Source of the DNA: Spirochaetaceae bacterium
GTDB taxonomy: Bacteria > Spirochaetota > Spirochaetia > SZUA-6 > Bin103
NCBI GenBank assembly: GCA_028818385.1
Contig: JAPPNY010000240.1
Coordinates: 1 to 16,103, forward strand
DNA length: 16,103 nucleotides
Reading direction: 5' to 3'
Below are positions 5,419 to 13,005 of this stretch, in pieces. The translations under genes were made by a program, and so were the position numbers. How positions within the stretch are numbered: the first letter of the stretch is position 1; every line of letters starts with the position of its first letter. The notes below the pieces were generated by a model. It did not search any database and had not been told where the DNA came from. It was given only the letters and a program-made list of their open reading frames with translations.

Positions 5419-7914
5419 ATGGAACACCTGACCCTGCACGTAGCCACGGCTGGCGATGACGCCGCGCCGGGGACCGAGGAGGCGCCGTTCGCGACGGTCG
5501 AGCGAGCCCGCGAAGAGGTGGCCGAACGGCTGCGCGCGGGCCCGCCGCGGCCGATCACGGTGCAGATCCACGCCGGCACCTACCACCTGAACGGAACCCT
5601 GGAGCTGGACGGCGCCGTCTCCGGCACCGCCGACACCCCCGTCGTCTTCGCGGCGGCGCCCGGCGAGGAGGTCGTGCTCTCCGGTGGGGTGCCGGTGACC
5701 AACTGGCAGCGAGAGGATGGCTCCGGCGACCTCTGGTCCGCGCCGGCGCCCACCGAGCGCGTGTTCCGCACGCTGCGGGTCGGTGACCGCCTGGCCGAGC
5801 GCGCGCGCTACCCGTCGGCCGACGCCGCGGACCGCATACAGGGCGGCTGGCTGTTCGCGGACTGGTGGCGCCATCCGTGGGAGCGCGGCCGGTTCGAGCA
5901 GCCGGTCAGCCGCGTGCGCCGCGCCGGCGACTACCTGCAGTGGCGGGTGACGGTCCCTTCGGCAGGGACCTACCGGGTGTGGATCGGCTACGTCAAGGAC
6001 GAGAGCACCACTCATCCGGAAATCTCCTCCGTGTTCGGCGCCCGCGGCGGCGAACGGGTGACGCTGGCCGACCTGGGCGCCACCCACGGCTGGCGCTCCG
6101 GCCAGCACGAGGCCTTCCCGTTCGTGGCATCGGGCGAGATCCACCTGCAGGAAGGCGAGCACGACCTGTACTGGGAGAACCTCGCAGGCGGGCAGATCGA
6201 CTTCGACTGCGTCGTGCTGTGCAGCGACTTCGATTGGGACCCCGCCGAGAACATCCGCCTGACGATCTGGCACCCGCGCGCCTACGAGGTGCGTCCGCCT
6301 GCGCCCGGCACCGACTACCTGGTGATCCAGGCGGAGGCGTTCTCGAGCGCCAGCCCCGGCGTGGGCATCGCCGACGTCGAGCCGAGCGGGGCGCCGCGCG
6401 CCGAGCCGGGCGGACGCCCGGGCCTGGTGACGATGGCTCCCGGCGACGTGCCGGAATGGGACGACTGGTCCGGGGCGGAGATCAACATCTTCTCCGCGTG
6501 GGGCTGGAACAACCTGATCCAGCCGGTGCACCGGTTCGACACGGAGTCACGGACCATCCACTTCCACTCCTACAACGACGTGCGGCCGGGCAACCGCTAC
6601 TTCATCGCCGGCGTGCGCGGCTGCCTGACCGATCCCGGCGAGTGGCACCTGGACACGGCGTCCGGCACGATCCGCTACCTGGCGCCGCCGGGCGCGGAAG
6701 CGATCGACGGAGCGGTGGCGGCGCTGCTCAAGACGGCCGTGCGCATCACCGGCAGCCACATCAAGCTCCGCGACCTGGTGATCGCCGACACCGACTACGG
6801 CGTCGGCTTGCAGGCGGCGGCGCAGGACGGCGCGATCGAGCTGGACCGCGCCGAGTACTGCGCCGTGGCCAACTGCCGCTTCCAGTGCGTCAACGGCTGG
6901 GGAGTGCGGATGGTGAACCGCAGCCACCACAACCGGGTGGAGCGCTGCACCATGCACGGCCTGGGGCAGGGCGGCGTCGAGCTGTCCGGCGACGACTACA
7001 CGCAGCCGTTCGAGAACGAGATCCTGGCCAACGACATCGCCGACTGCGGCCGCGTGTACGCGCACGTCGCCGGCGTCTACGGCAACGCGTCGAGCCGCAA
7101 CCGCATCGCCCACAACCGGATCCGCCGCATGCCGCGCTACGGCATCTCGCTGAAGTCGGGCGGCGGCCACTCCGCGCACCACAATGTCCTCGAATACAAC
7201 GAGATCGTCGACCTCAACCTGGAGACCAGCGACACCGGGGCGATCGAGATCTACGGCGGCGACCGCAAGCCGACCGGCAACGTCGTCCGCTACAACCGCA
7301 TCGTCAACTCGGTCGGGCTCAAGGTCGACGACCGCGGCCACTTCGTGACGCCGGTCTACTCGTGGGGCATCTACCTCGACGACTGGTGCTCGGGCGTCAC
7401 CATCCACGGCAACATCATCGTCGGCAACGTGGTCGGCGGCGTGAACATGCACGGCGGCTGGGGCAACCTGGTGGAGAACAACATCCTGGTGGACGGACAG
7501 CGCCGGCAGTTCTCGCTGGCGCCGATCTTCAGCGACCTTCAGAGCACGACGCTGCGCGACAACATCTTCCGCCGCAACGTCGTGGCGTGGTCGGAGCGCA
7601 CCGCGGCGGTGATCTGGTGCCGGCCGCGGCGCTGGTATCCGGAGATCCTGCGCGAGTCCGACCACAACCTGTTCCACTACCGCGGCGGCTCGCTCGACCT
7701 GGAGTCGCCGGAGATCGACGTCACGCCGCTCGGCAGCCTGCAGCGCTGGCGGGACGCCGGCTTCGACCGCAACAGCGTGATCGCCGATCCGCTGTTCACG
7801 GACCCGGACGCGGGCAACTTCACGCTGCGGGCCGATTCACCGGCGTTCGAGCTGGGCTTCCAGCCGATCCCCGTGGACCGGATCGGGCCCGACGGCTACC
7901 AGGTGGACGGATGA
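5419..7914 (+). CDS. Large right-handed parallel beta-helix protein with inserted carbohydrate-binding-like domain
   Basis: The ATG at 5419 follows AGAGGAG (5407-5413) at a good distance, giving 831 residues. Residues 1-95 form the usual opening of pectate-lyase-like proteins, with a P-F-A-T pattern and HAGTYHL at 51-57. Residues about 160-272 resemble a CBM6-like beta-sandwich (VTVPSAGTYRVWIGYVKD). Residues 350-425 contain the stretch W-N-N-L-I-Q-P-V followed by NRYFIAGVRGCLTDPGEWHLD, typical of GH141-like enzymes. Residues about 440-780 are beta-helix coils full of N-x-I, N-R-I and H-N-x-I turns, including GQGGVELSGDD. A glycoside hydrolase or lyase acting on plant- or algal-type polysaccharide is likely, but the catalytic residues and substrate are not certain. 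There is no signal peptide, which is unusual for such enzymes. The stop overlaps the next gene's ATG (ATGA). Confidence 0.82.
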   Translation: MEHLTLHVATAGDDAAPGTEEAPFATVERAREEVAERLRAGPPRPITVQIHAGTYHLNGTLELDGAVSGTADTPVVFAAAPGEEVVLSGGVPVTNWQREDGSGDLWSAPAPTERVFRTLRVGDRLAERARYPSADAADRIQGGWLFADWWRHPWERGRFEQPVSRVRRAGDYLQWRVTVPSAGTYRVWIGYVKDESTTHPEISSVFGARGGERVTLADLGATHGWRSGQHEAFPFVASGEIHLQEGEHDLYWENLAGGQIDFDCVVLCSDFDWDPAENIRLTIWHPRAYEVRPPAPGTDYLVIQAEAFSSASPGVGIADVEPSGAPRAEPGGRPGLVTMAPGDVPEWDDWSGAEINIFSAWGWNNLIQPVHRFDTESRTIHFHSYNDVRPGNRYFIAGVRGCLTDPGEWHLDTASGTIRYLAPPGAEAIDGAVAALLKTAVRITGSHIKLRDLVIADTDYGVGLQAAAQDGAIELDRAEYCAVANCRFQCVNGWGVRMVNRSHHNRVERCTMHGLGQGGVELSGDDYTQPFENEILANDIADCGRVYAHVAGVYGNASSRNRIAHNRIRRMPRYGISLKSGGGHSAHHNVLEYNEIVDLNLETSDTGAIEIYGGDRKPTGNVVRYNRIVNSVGLKVDDRGHFVTPVYSWGIYLDDWCSGVTIHGNIIVGNVVGGVNMHGGWGNLVENNILVDGQRRQFSLAPIFSDLQSTTLRDNIFRRNVVAWSERTAAVIWCRPRRWYPEILRESDHNLFHYRGGSLDLESPEIDVTPLGSLQRWRDAGFDRNSVIADPLFTDPDAGNFTLRADSPAFELGFQPIPVDRIGPDGYQVDG

Positions 7915-9545
7915 AAGCCTCCGACCTGCTGGTGCGCTGCCTGGAGAACGAGGGGGTCGAGTACATCTTCGGCCTGCCGGGCGAGGAGAACATCGACGTG
8001 ATGGAGTCGCTGCTCGACTCCACGATCCGCTTCATCGGCGTGCGCCACGAGCAGGGGGGCGCCTTCATGGCGGACGTGTACGGCAGGCTGACCGGCAAGG
8101 CCGGGGTCTGCCTGTCGACGCTGGGGCCGGGTGCGACCAACCTGATGACCGGCGTCGCCGACGCGAACATGGACGGCAGCCCGGTGGTGGCGATCACCGG
8201 ACAGGCCTCGCGCGACCGCATGCACAAGGAGTCGCACCAGCACATCGACGTGGTCGACACGTTCCAGCCGGTCACCAAGTGGAACGCCCAGATCAACACG
8301 GCGGCCATCATTCCCGAGATCGTCCGCAAGGCCTTCAAGGTCGCGGAGACCGAGAAGCCCGGCGCCACCCACATCGACCTCCCCGAGGACGTGGCCGAGG
8401 AGGAGATCGACGCCGCGCCGCTGCTCCCCCAGGCGCCCTATCCGTGGGAGCCGCCGGCGGCGCAGATCGAGCGGGCGGCCGCGTTCATATCGGCCGCGAA
8501 GAGCCCGATCATCCTGGCCGGCAACGGGGTGGTGCGGCGGCACGCGTCGGAGGCGCTGACCCGCTTCGCCGAGCGCCTGAACATCCCGGTGGCCGAGACC
8601 TTCATGGGCAAGGGCGTGCTGCGCGACGACCATCCGCTGTCGCTGTTGACCTGCGGGCTGCAGGCGCGGGACTACGTCTCGTGCGGCTTCGACCGCGCCG
8701 ACGTGGTGATTGCCGTCGGCTACGACCTGGTCGAGTACTCCCCGGAACGCTGGAACCCCGGGAGGGACAAGACGATCATCCACATCGACATGCTGCCGGC
8801 CGAGGTCGACCAGCACTACACCGTGGGCGTCGGCGTCCTGGGCGACCTGGCCACCACGCTGGAGCGGATCGCCGAGCGCGCCGAGCCGTGCCAGACCGAC
8901 GACTACACGCGGGGGCTGCGCACGTTCATCCTGCACGAGCGGGACGAGTTCCGCGCCGACACCTCGTTTCCCATGAAGCCGCAGCGGGTTCTGAACGACC
9001 TGCGCACGGTCATGGACTCAGAGGACATCCTGGTCTCCGACGTCGGCGCGCACAAGATGTGGATCGCCCGCCTCTATCCCTGCTACCGCCCCAATACCTG
9101 CATCATCTCCAACGGGTTCGCGGCCATGGGCATCGGCGTGCCGGGCGCGCTGGCCGCGAAGCTCGTCCATCCGCGGCAGAACGTGGTGGCCGTCACCGGC
9201 GACGGCGGCTTCCTCATGAACTCGCAGGAGCTGGAGACGGCGGTCCGGGAGGAGGTCCCCTTCGTGACGCTGATCTTCCACGACGACAGCTACAGCCTGA
9301 TCGGCATGAAGCAGCAGCGCCGGTTCGGGCGCATCTCCCACATCCGCTTCGGCAACCCGGACCTGGTGAAGTACGCGGAGAGCTTCGGCGTGGCGGGCTA
9401 TCGGGTCGGCGCCGCCGACGAGCTGCAGCCGATCCTGCGCGACGCGTTCGCCTGCGGCCGGCCGGCCGTCATCGACTGCCCGGTCGACTACACCGAGAAC
9501 CTGCGCATGATGGAGCGGCTCGGCGCGCTCATCTGCCCGATCTGA
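7911..9545 (+). CDS. ThDP-dependent acetolactate synthase-like enzyme (large subunit)
   Basis: The 544-residue protein has the three-domain layout of acetohydroxyacid synthases. The N-terminal domain contains the catalytic glutamate E47 in RHEQGGAFMADVYGRLTGK and GPGATNLMTGVADA (72-85). A central domain carries HIDMLPAEVD (291-300), and the C-terminal cofactor domain has GDG at 430-432. The second half of the ThDP/Mg motif reads FHDDSY (456-461). D431 and D458 keep the metal-ligand positions, but the flanking asparagines of the usual NDN are H and D. It would join two pyruvates to acetolactate or condense a related 2-oxoacid. No regulatory small subunit or acetolactate decarboxylase is nearby, so the pathway is unclear. 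The ATG overlaps the preceding stop by ATGA, implying coupled translation. Confidence 0.9.
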   Translation: MKASDLLVRCLENEGVEYIFGLPGEENIDVMESLLDSTIRFIGVRHEQGGAFMADVYGRLTGKAGVCLSTLGPGATNLMTGVADANMDGSPVVAITGQASRDRMHKESHQHIDVVDTFQPVTKWNAQINTAAIIPEIVRKAFKVAETEKPGATHIDLPEDVAEEEIDAAPLLPQAPYPWEPPAAQIERAAAFISAAKSPIILAGNGVVRRHASEALTRFAERLNIPVAETFMGKGVLRDDHPLSLLTCGLQARDYVSCGFDRADVVIAVGYDLVEYSPERWNPGRDKTIIHIDMLPAEVDQHYTVGVGVLGDLATTLERIAERAEPCQTDDYTRGLRTFILHERDEFRADTSFPMKPQRVLNDLRTVMDSEDILVSDVGAHKMWIARLYPCYRPNTCIISNGFAAMGIGVPGALAAKLVHPRQNVVAVTGDGGFLMNSQELETAVREEVPFVTLIFHDDSYSLIGMKQQRRFGRISHIRFGNPDLVKYAESFGVAGYRVGAADELQPILRDAFACGRPAVIDCPVDYTENLRMMERLGALICPI

Positions 9546-9563
9546 GCGTCGGGTCGTCGCGCG

Positions 9564-9938
9564 ATGGCCGTTCCGCGCTGGCTGTTCATCGTCGCGGCGC
9601 TGCTATGGCTCCCGATGGGCGTCGCCATCACGGCGCCGCTGCGTGGCCTCAGGCTCGGCGCGGACGCCGGGCCGTGGCCGATGACGGCGTTCATGATCGT
9701 CTCGTCGCTTGTGGTGGTGGCGCCGGCGGGACTGCCGCTGGCGCTGGCGTGCCGTCGGCTCTGGCGACTGGGGCGTCACGTCGCAGCGTGGGTCGCGTTC
9801 GCAATGCTCGCGATCGCGACGGTGGCGGCATCCCTGCTCGCGGGGCTCCTCGGACCGTTGGCGATCGCAGTGTCCGCAACCGTGATGAGCGTTCCGGTCT
9901 GGATTGCCGTCCTCGTTCTCGGTCGTCGCAGGGTATAG
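9564..9938 (+). CDS. Small four-helix membrane protein of unknown function
   Basis: The 124-residue protein starts 18 bases after the acetolactate synthase-like gene and is probably co-transcribed. Hydrophobic segments lie at about residues 5-25, 40-63, 72-93 and 97-119, with arginine-rich short loops (CRRLWRLGRH at 63-72) and an R-R-R-V end, predicting a cytoplasmic membrane protein with inward basic loops. I recognise no family. GC content and codon bias match the upstream gene rather than the AT-richer island that begins just after it. It is convergent with the PIN gene, 14 bases away, and I see no hairpin terminator between them. Confidence 0.6.
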   Translation: MAVPRWLFIVAALLWLPMGVAITAPLRGLRLGADAGPWPMTAFMIVSSLVVVAPAGLPLALACRRLWRLGRHVAAWVAFAMLAIATVAASLLAGLLGPLAIAVSATVMSVPVWIAVLVLGRRRV

Positions 9939-9952
9939 CGTATCTCTGCCGG

Positions 9953-10468
9953 CTATTCCAGGAGGTTATTGTTGGCAGTCAGGATACGGATGTCCTTGTC
10001 ACGGAAGTCACTATCGTCCGTCACTAGGGTCAACGACTCGCGTTTGCATATATCAGTCAACAGATGGTCGTTGAAGCCGGATCTGCTCTCGGAGAACTCA
10101 TCCATGATTCGATCGATGGACATAGTCGAAAAACAGTCGTCTATGCGTAGGCAGAATCTCGATATACGACCGATGATGTCGGATGCTTCCCTGGCTGTCT
10201 GAGGGTAGGTGTCGCTAGCAAGGAATTCCTTGATACCTCGGCATCTTGCAAGTCGGCAACGTACTTTGACGATGGCGTGTATAATCTCGGAGACCACCAA
10301 GATGTCTATGTGGATACGGCTTCTTGCCTCCAGTATTCGCTTGTACGCCTCGGTATAGAGGTCGACACGAGAATCAGCAAAGGCTCTGGGTCCGTGCACA
10401 AGAAGCCAGACGTTGGCATCAAGAAATAGTCGGTCGTCCGGAACGAACTGGTACTCGGTCACGGACAT
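9953..10468 (-). CDS. PIN-domain protein, predicted RNase, third gene of the GHKL-STAS-PIN operon
   Basis: The protein (171 residues from the ATG at 10468) has the acidic residues of an intact PIN active site. D17 sits in LFLDANVWLL, E61 in ILVVSEIIHAI, D134 in SGFNDHLLTDI, and D151/D152/D154 in LTLVTDDSDF. PIN domains of this type are metal-dependent RNases and are often toxins. There is no stand-alone antitoxin of a known family next to it; instead the two upstream genes encode a GHKL ATPase and a STAS-like protein, so these may control it. A GTG at 10486, two bases after the preceding stop, is an alternative start giving 177 residues. The gene shares the low GC of its operon. Confidence 0.82.
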   Translation of the reverse strand: MSVTEYQFVPDDRLFLDANVWLLVHGPRAFADSRVDLYTEAYKRILEARSRIHIDILVVSEIIHAIVKVRCRLARCRGIKEFLASDTYPQTAREASDIIGRISRFCLRIDDCFSTMSIDRIMDEFSESRSGFNDHLLTDICKRESLTLVTDDSDFRDKDIRILTANNNLLE

Positions 10469-10487
10469 CGGCTTAGAATGATTCACG

Positions 10488-10847
10488 TTAGGAGTCGTCC
10501 TCGATCTCTTGAAAGGCCTGTTCAAATGCTTCCTTGTTCCTGAAATACAGTTTTGCGGTATCGACGACGCGCTTAAGGAGTTCGCGGTCGTCAGGCTCGA
10601 TGTTCTCTACGCTGAGTAACGCACGTATCTGATTCTCATCGAACGTACCATATAGCTGTCCGATGGCAGCGTTCAAGAAAGCCGAAGTAAGAGTGTTGAC
10701 GTTGCGGAATGACAGCTTGGTCGGCAGACCCTCGGCCAGCGCGCGTGCTATGCGTCTATATACTTTCTCGCCGTCGCCGGAAGCAACACAGAGTGAGCTG
10801 CCTGTGGACTCGAAAACGGAAATCGTCACAGTATCACTTTCCTTCAT
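10488..10847 (-). CDS. STAS-like domain protein (DUF4325-type)
   Basis: The 119-residue protein consists of one STAS-like fold. The core pattern is KLSFRNVNTLTSAFLNAAIGQL at 44-65, where the LTSAF element (53-57) takes the place of the D-S-[SG]-G-[LV] phosphorylation loop of SpoIIAA-type antagonists. T54 and S55 are the candidate phosphorylatable residues. DUF4325-type proteins are known as partners of GHKL ATPase genes, and here one ends 14 bases upstream. The ATG at 10847 has AGGAAG about 10 bases upstream, overlapping the end of the ATPase gene. The likely role is a regulatory switch protein bound by the ATPase and possibly by the PIN protein downstream. Function is inferred. Confidence 0.75.
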   Translation of the reverse strand: MKESDTVTISVFESTGSSLCVASGDGEKVYRRIARALAEGLPTKLSFRNVNTLTSAFLNAAIGQLYGTFDENQIRALLSVENIEPDDRELLKRVVDTAKLYFRNKEAFEQAFQEIEDDS

Positions 10848-10861
10848 AGAGCAAACTCTTC

Positions 10862-11737
10862 CTAGAAGATGTCCTCCGTAGCGGATTCGGACGATAGCTC
10901 GTACGAATGAGGGTCAGCCGTATTGATCTTCAAGCTTACGACGGTTCCGTCGAAACGGTCCCTGAGCCCAGTAATGGTAGTTCTTGCCCGTTCGCGTCGC
11001 CAATAGCCAGCATCGGATACAATCTGGAGCGAGCCCTGGTTCAAGTCGATGAAATCACAAAGAAGCTTGAGTCCCAGCCCTCCCGGTATGTTGCCCCTCT
11101 TGGTCGTGTTATTCCCTTGTGTGGCCCACTCGATTGCTCTCTCAGGTGCTATGTCGTGACCTGTGTACTTGCGTATGCTTTGGCAAATGCCGATCCCCAG
11201 ATCAGCGACAGTGAAGCTAAGTGTGCGCTTCGCAGGAAAGAACTGGCCGCAGCTAAAGATGCCCAATTTGGTTTCAGAGTGCAAGACAGCATTGCTGAAT
11301 ATTTCGAAGATGCTCTCTCGGAACTTCTTTGTTAGATTTCGGGACATGGTAGGTATCTCCTGGCGATGGATGAACTCCTGCTCGATGTATCCCGCGAAGA
11401 ACCGGTCGTCAGAGGTTTCGAATCTGCGATAGGATATGGTCGTACCCCAGTCATCGGGGATCCGATCTTCGCCATAGTGGCTGAGGAAACCGTTCTTGGA
11501 CAAGATGCGTCGCACGCTAGAGCGTATGTTGGAGACTTCCACAGTGTTCAGATTCTCCCTCAGGCTGTAGAGAACGGAACCAAGAAGCGCACACATGTCG
11601 GCGTCAAACCAAGCGGTCGCGGTCATGTCAAGTTCAACGTTGTCGAAGAGGCACTCGCGAGTGCGATTAGCGATCTCCAGTATCGATCTGAACCCGGCGA
11701 GATCGTGACGGATTTCCCGTGGTGTGGGCAGAGTCAT
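10862..11737 (-). CDS. GHKL-family ATPase with STAS-like N-terminal region
   Basis: The C-terminal half has all the parts of a GHKL (histidine-kinase/anti-sigma-factor type) ATP-binding domain. The N box is ESIFEIFSNAVLHS with N149, the G1 box is VADLGIGI with D179, and the G2 box is GGLGLKLL at 219-226, followed by a G-T-V-V-S-L-K strand (264-270). Residues about 20-80 (NVELDMTATAWFDADMCALLG and onwards) resemble a STAS-like beta-alpha fold. The whole is 291 residues from the ATG at 11737; a TTG at 11746 would add three residues. No phosphoacceptor histidine domain or membrane segment is present, so it is a cytoplasmic ATPase/kinase of the SpoIIAB/RsbW kind rather than a sensor kinase. It is the first gene of the operon with the STAS-like and PIN genes. 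Confidence 0.82.
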   Translation of the reverse strand: MTLPTPREIRHDLAGFRSILEIANRTRECLFDNVELDMTATAWFDADMCALLGSVLYSLRENLNTVEVSNIRSSVRRILSKNGFLSHYGEDRIPDDWGTTISYRRFETSDDRFFAGYIEQEFIHRQEIPTMSRNLTKKFRESIFEIFSNAVLHSETKLGIFSCGQFFPAKRTLSFTVADLGIGICQSIRKYTGHDIAPERAIEWATQGNNTTKRGNIPGGLGLKLLCDFIDLNQGSLQIVSDAGYWRRERARTTITGLRDRFDGTVVSLKINTADPHSYELSSESATEDIF

Positions 11738-11830
11738 TGTCGGCAATGGTCCGTGGAGCGGCCCGACGGATGACTTGAACGTCGCATGGAATCCTCTGTG
11801 GAGTACTATGCTCCGCGTGGCGCCTACGCT

Positions 11831-12988
11831 TCAATCCGGATGGTGATGGGCGGTCGCGAAGGAAATGAGCCGTTCCAAACCCTCGCGGAGGAGGTCAGGG
11901 CCGGTGGCCAGGGAAATGCGCACGCGGCCTTTGCCGCCGGCGCCGAACGTCTCGCCGGGCGCGACGGCCACGTCGGCTTCCTCGACCAGGCGGCGCGCGT
12001 AGGCGTAGGTGTCGGCCACCTGGCCCGGCAGGTCGACCAGCAGGTAGAAGGCGCCTTCCGGGCGGTAGCGGCAGAGCCCGGCGGCCGCCAGCAGATCGCA
12101 CGCAAGGTCGCGGCGCTCGCGGTAGGCGCCGACCATGGCGGCGACGCAGTCCTGCGGGCCGGAAAGCGCGGCCAGCGCCGCGTACTGGGAGAGCACCGGC
12201 GCGCACGACACGGTCGCTTCCTGGAGCTTCACCAGCAGTGGCGCGAACGGCGTGGGGCACGCGACGTAGCCGGTCCGCCAGCCGGTCATGGCGTAACTCT
12301 TGGAGAAGCTGCCGACCGTGAAGCAGCGGTCGCCGGCGCCAAGGCTGGCCGGGCTGACGTGCGCGCCGTCGAAGACGATCTTCCCGTAGCACTCGTCGCT
12401 GACGAGGTAGAGATCGTGGCGGCAGGCCAGCTCGACGACCGCGGCCAGCCGGTCGCGGTGGATGACCGTCCCGGTCGGGTTCGACGGGCTGCCGATCACG
12501 ATCGCCTTGGTGCGCGGCGAGATGGCGGCGGCCAGCGCATCGACGTCGGGCTGGTAGCCGTCGGCGGCCGGCAGCGGGTAGGGGACCCACTCGGCGCCGC
12601 ACAGCTCGGCTGTCATGCGGTAGTTGGGATAGCCGGGATCGGGGACCAGGAGCTGGTCGCCGGGCTCCAGCACGCTCAGCAGGCTGCCGTACAGGGCTCC
12701 CATTGCGCCGATCGTGACGATGATCTGCTCGCTCGCGACGCGGACGCCGCTGTCCCGCTGCAGCGCGGCGGCGAGCGCCTCGCACAGCTCCGGCAGGCCG
12801 GCGTTGGCGGTGTAGCCCGTGTGGCCCTGCTCGGCCGCGCGGTTGGCTGCCGCGACGATGTGCGGCGGGGTGGGGAAGTTCGGCTGGCCGATCTCCAGGT
12901 GGATGACGCCGGGGCGCTGCGCGAGGTCCATGATCTCGCGGATGCCCGAGCGCGGCACGGCCGCGACGCGGGGATTGATCGGTCGCAG
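11831..12988 (-). CDS. PLP-dependent class I/II aminotransferase, probably starting at CTG
   Basis: This fold-type I aminotransferase transfers an amino group between an amino acid and a 2-oxoacid in the cytosol. It shows SPSNPTG (167-173), SDECYGKI (197-204), the PLP lysine K230 in GSFSKSYAMTGWRTGY, and a substrate-carboxylate arginine R357 in GRVRISL. The N-terminus PINPRVAAVPRSGIREIMDLA matches family members and needs a start near 12988. There is no ATG, GTG or TTG there, but CTG at 12988-12986 has AGGAG (12999-12995) six bases upstream, giving 385 residues. Alternatives are a GTG at 12958, which cuts family residues, or an upstream start at 13102, which overlaps the preceding gene. The substrate is not predictable. 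It is the last gene of the operon, 17 bases after the class V aminotransferase. Confidence 0.85.
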   Translation of the reverse strand: MRPINPRVAAVPRSGIREIMDLAQRPGVIHLEIGQPNFPTPPHIVAAANRAAEQGHTGYTANAGLPELCEALAAALQRDSGVRVASEQIIVTIGAMGALYGSLLSVLEPGDQLLVPDPGYPNYRMTAELCGAEWVPYPLPAADGYQPDVDALAAAISPRTKAIVIGSPSNPTGTVIHRDRLAAVVELACRHDLYLVSDECYGKIVFDGAHVSPASLGAGDRCFTVGSFSKSYAMTGWRTGYVACPTPFAPLLVKLQEATVSCAPVLSQYAALAALSGPQDCVAAMVGAYRERRDLACDLLAAAGLCRYRPEGAFYLLVDLPGQVADTYAYARRLVEEADVAVAPGETFGAGGKGRVRISLATGPDLLREGLERLISFATAHHHPD

Positions 12989-12999
12989 AGGAGGCTCCT
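12986..12999 (-). promoter_or_regulatory. Ribosome binding site pointing to a CTG start
   Basis: On the minus strand AGGAG, six bases, then CTG CGA CCG. The spacing is ideal and the encoded residues (RPINPRV) begin the family's conserved N-terminus. No standard start codon exists in this frame between here and the stop of the preceding gene. Confidence 0.5.
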
Positions 13000-13005
13000 G
13001 CGCGT

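Larger units (their letters stand above)
9945..11830. other. Lower-GC island holding the GHKL-STAS-PIN operon
   Basis: Hand counts of single 60-base lines give 52% GC at 10141-10200 and 40% at 11281-11340, against 70% at 6841-6900 in the beta-helix gene. The shift coincides with the three-gene operon and ends where the aminotransferase gene begins. No flanking direct repeats, integrase or tRNA were seen at the edges. The composition supports horizontal acquisition of the operon as a unit. Confidence 0.65.

Noticed and set aside
5865..7910. Open frame upstream of and continuous with the acetolactate synthase-like gene
   Set aside because: It is an arginine- and proline-rich shadow of the beta-helix gene in another frame, a result of high GC; the enzyme homology begins exactly at the ATG at 7911.
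11795..11816. Short hairpin GGAGTA/TGCTCC between the aminotransferase and the GHKL ATPase gene
   Set aside because: Includes a G-T pair, a three-base loop and no T tract; likely chance.
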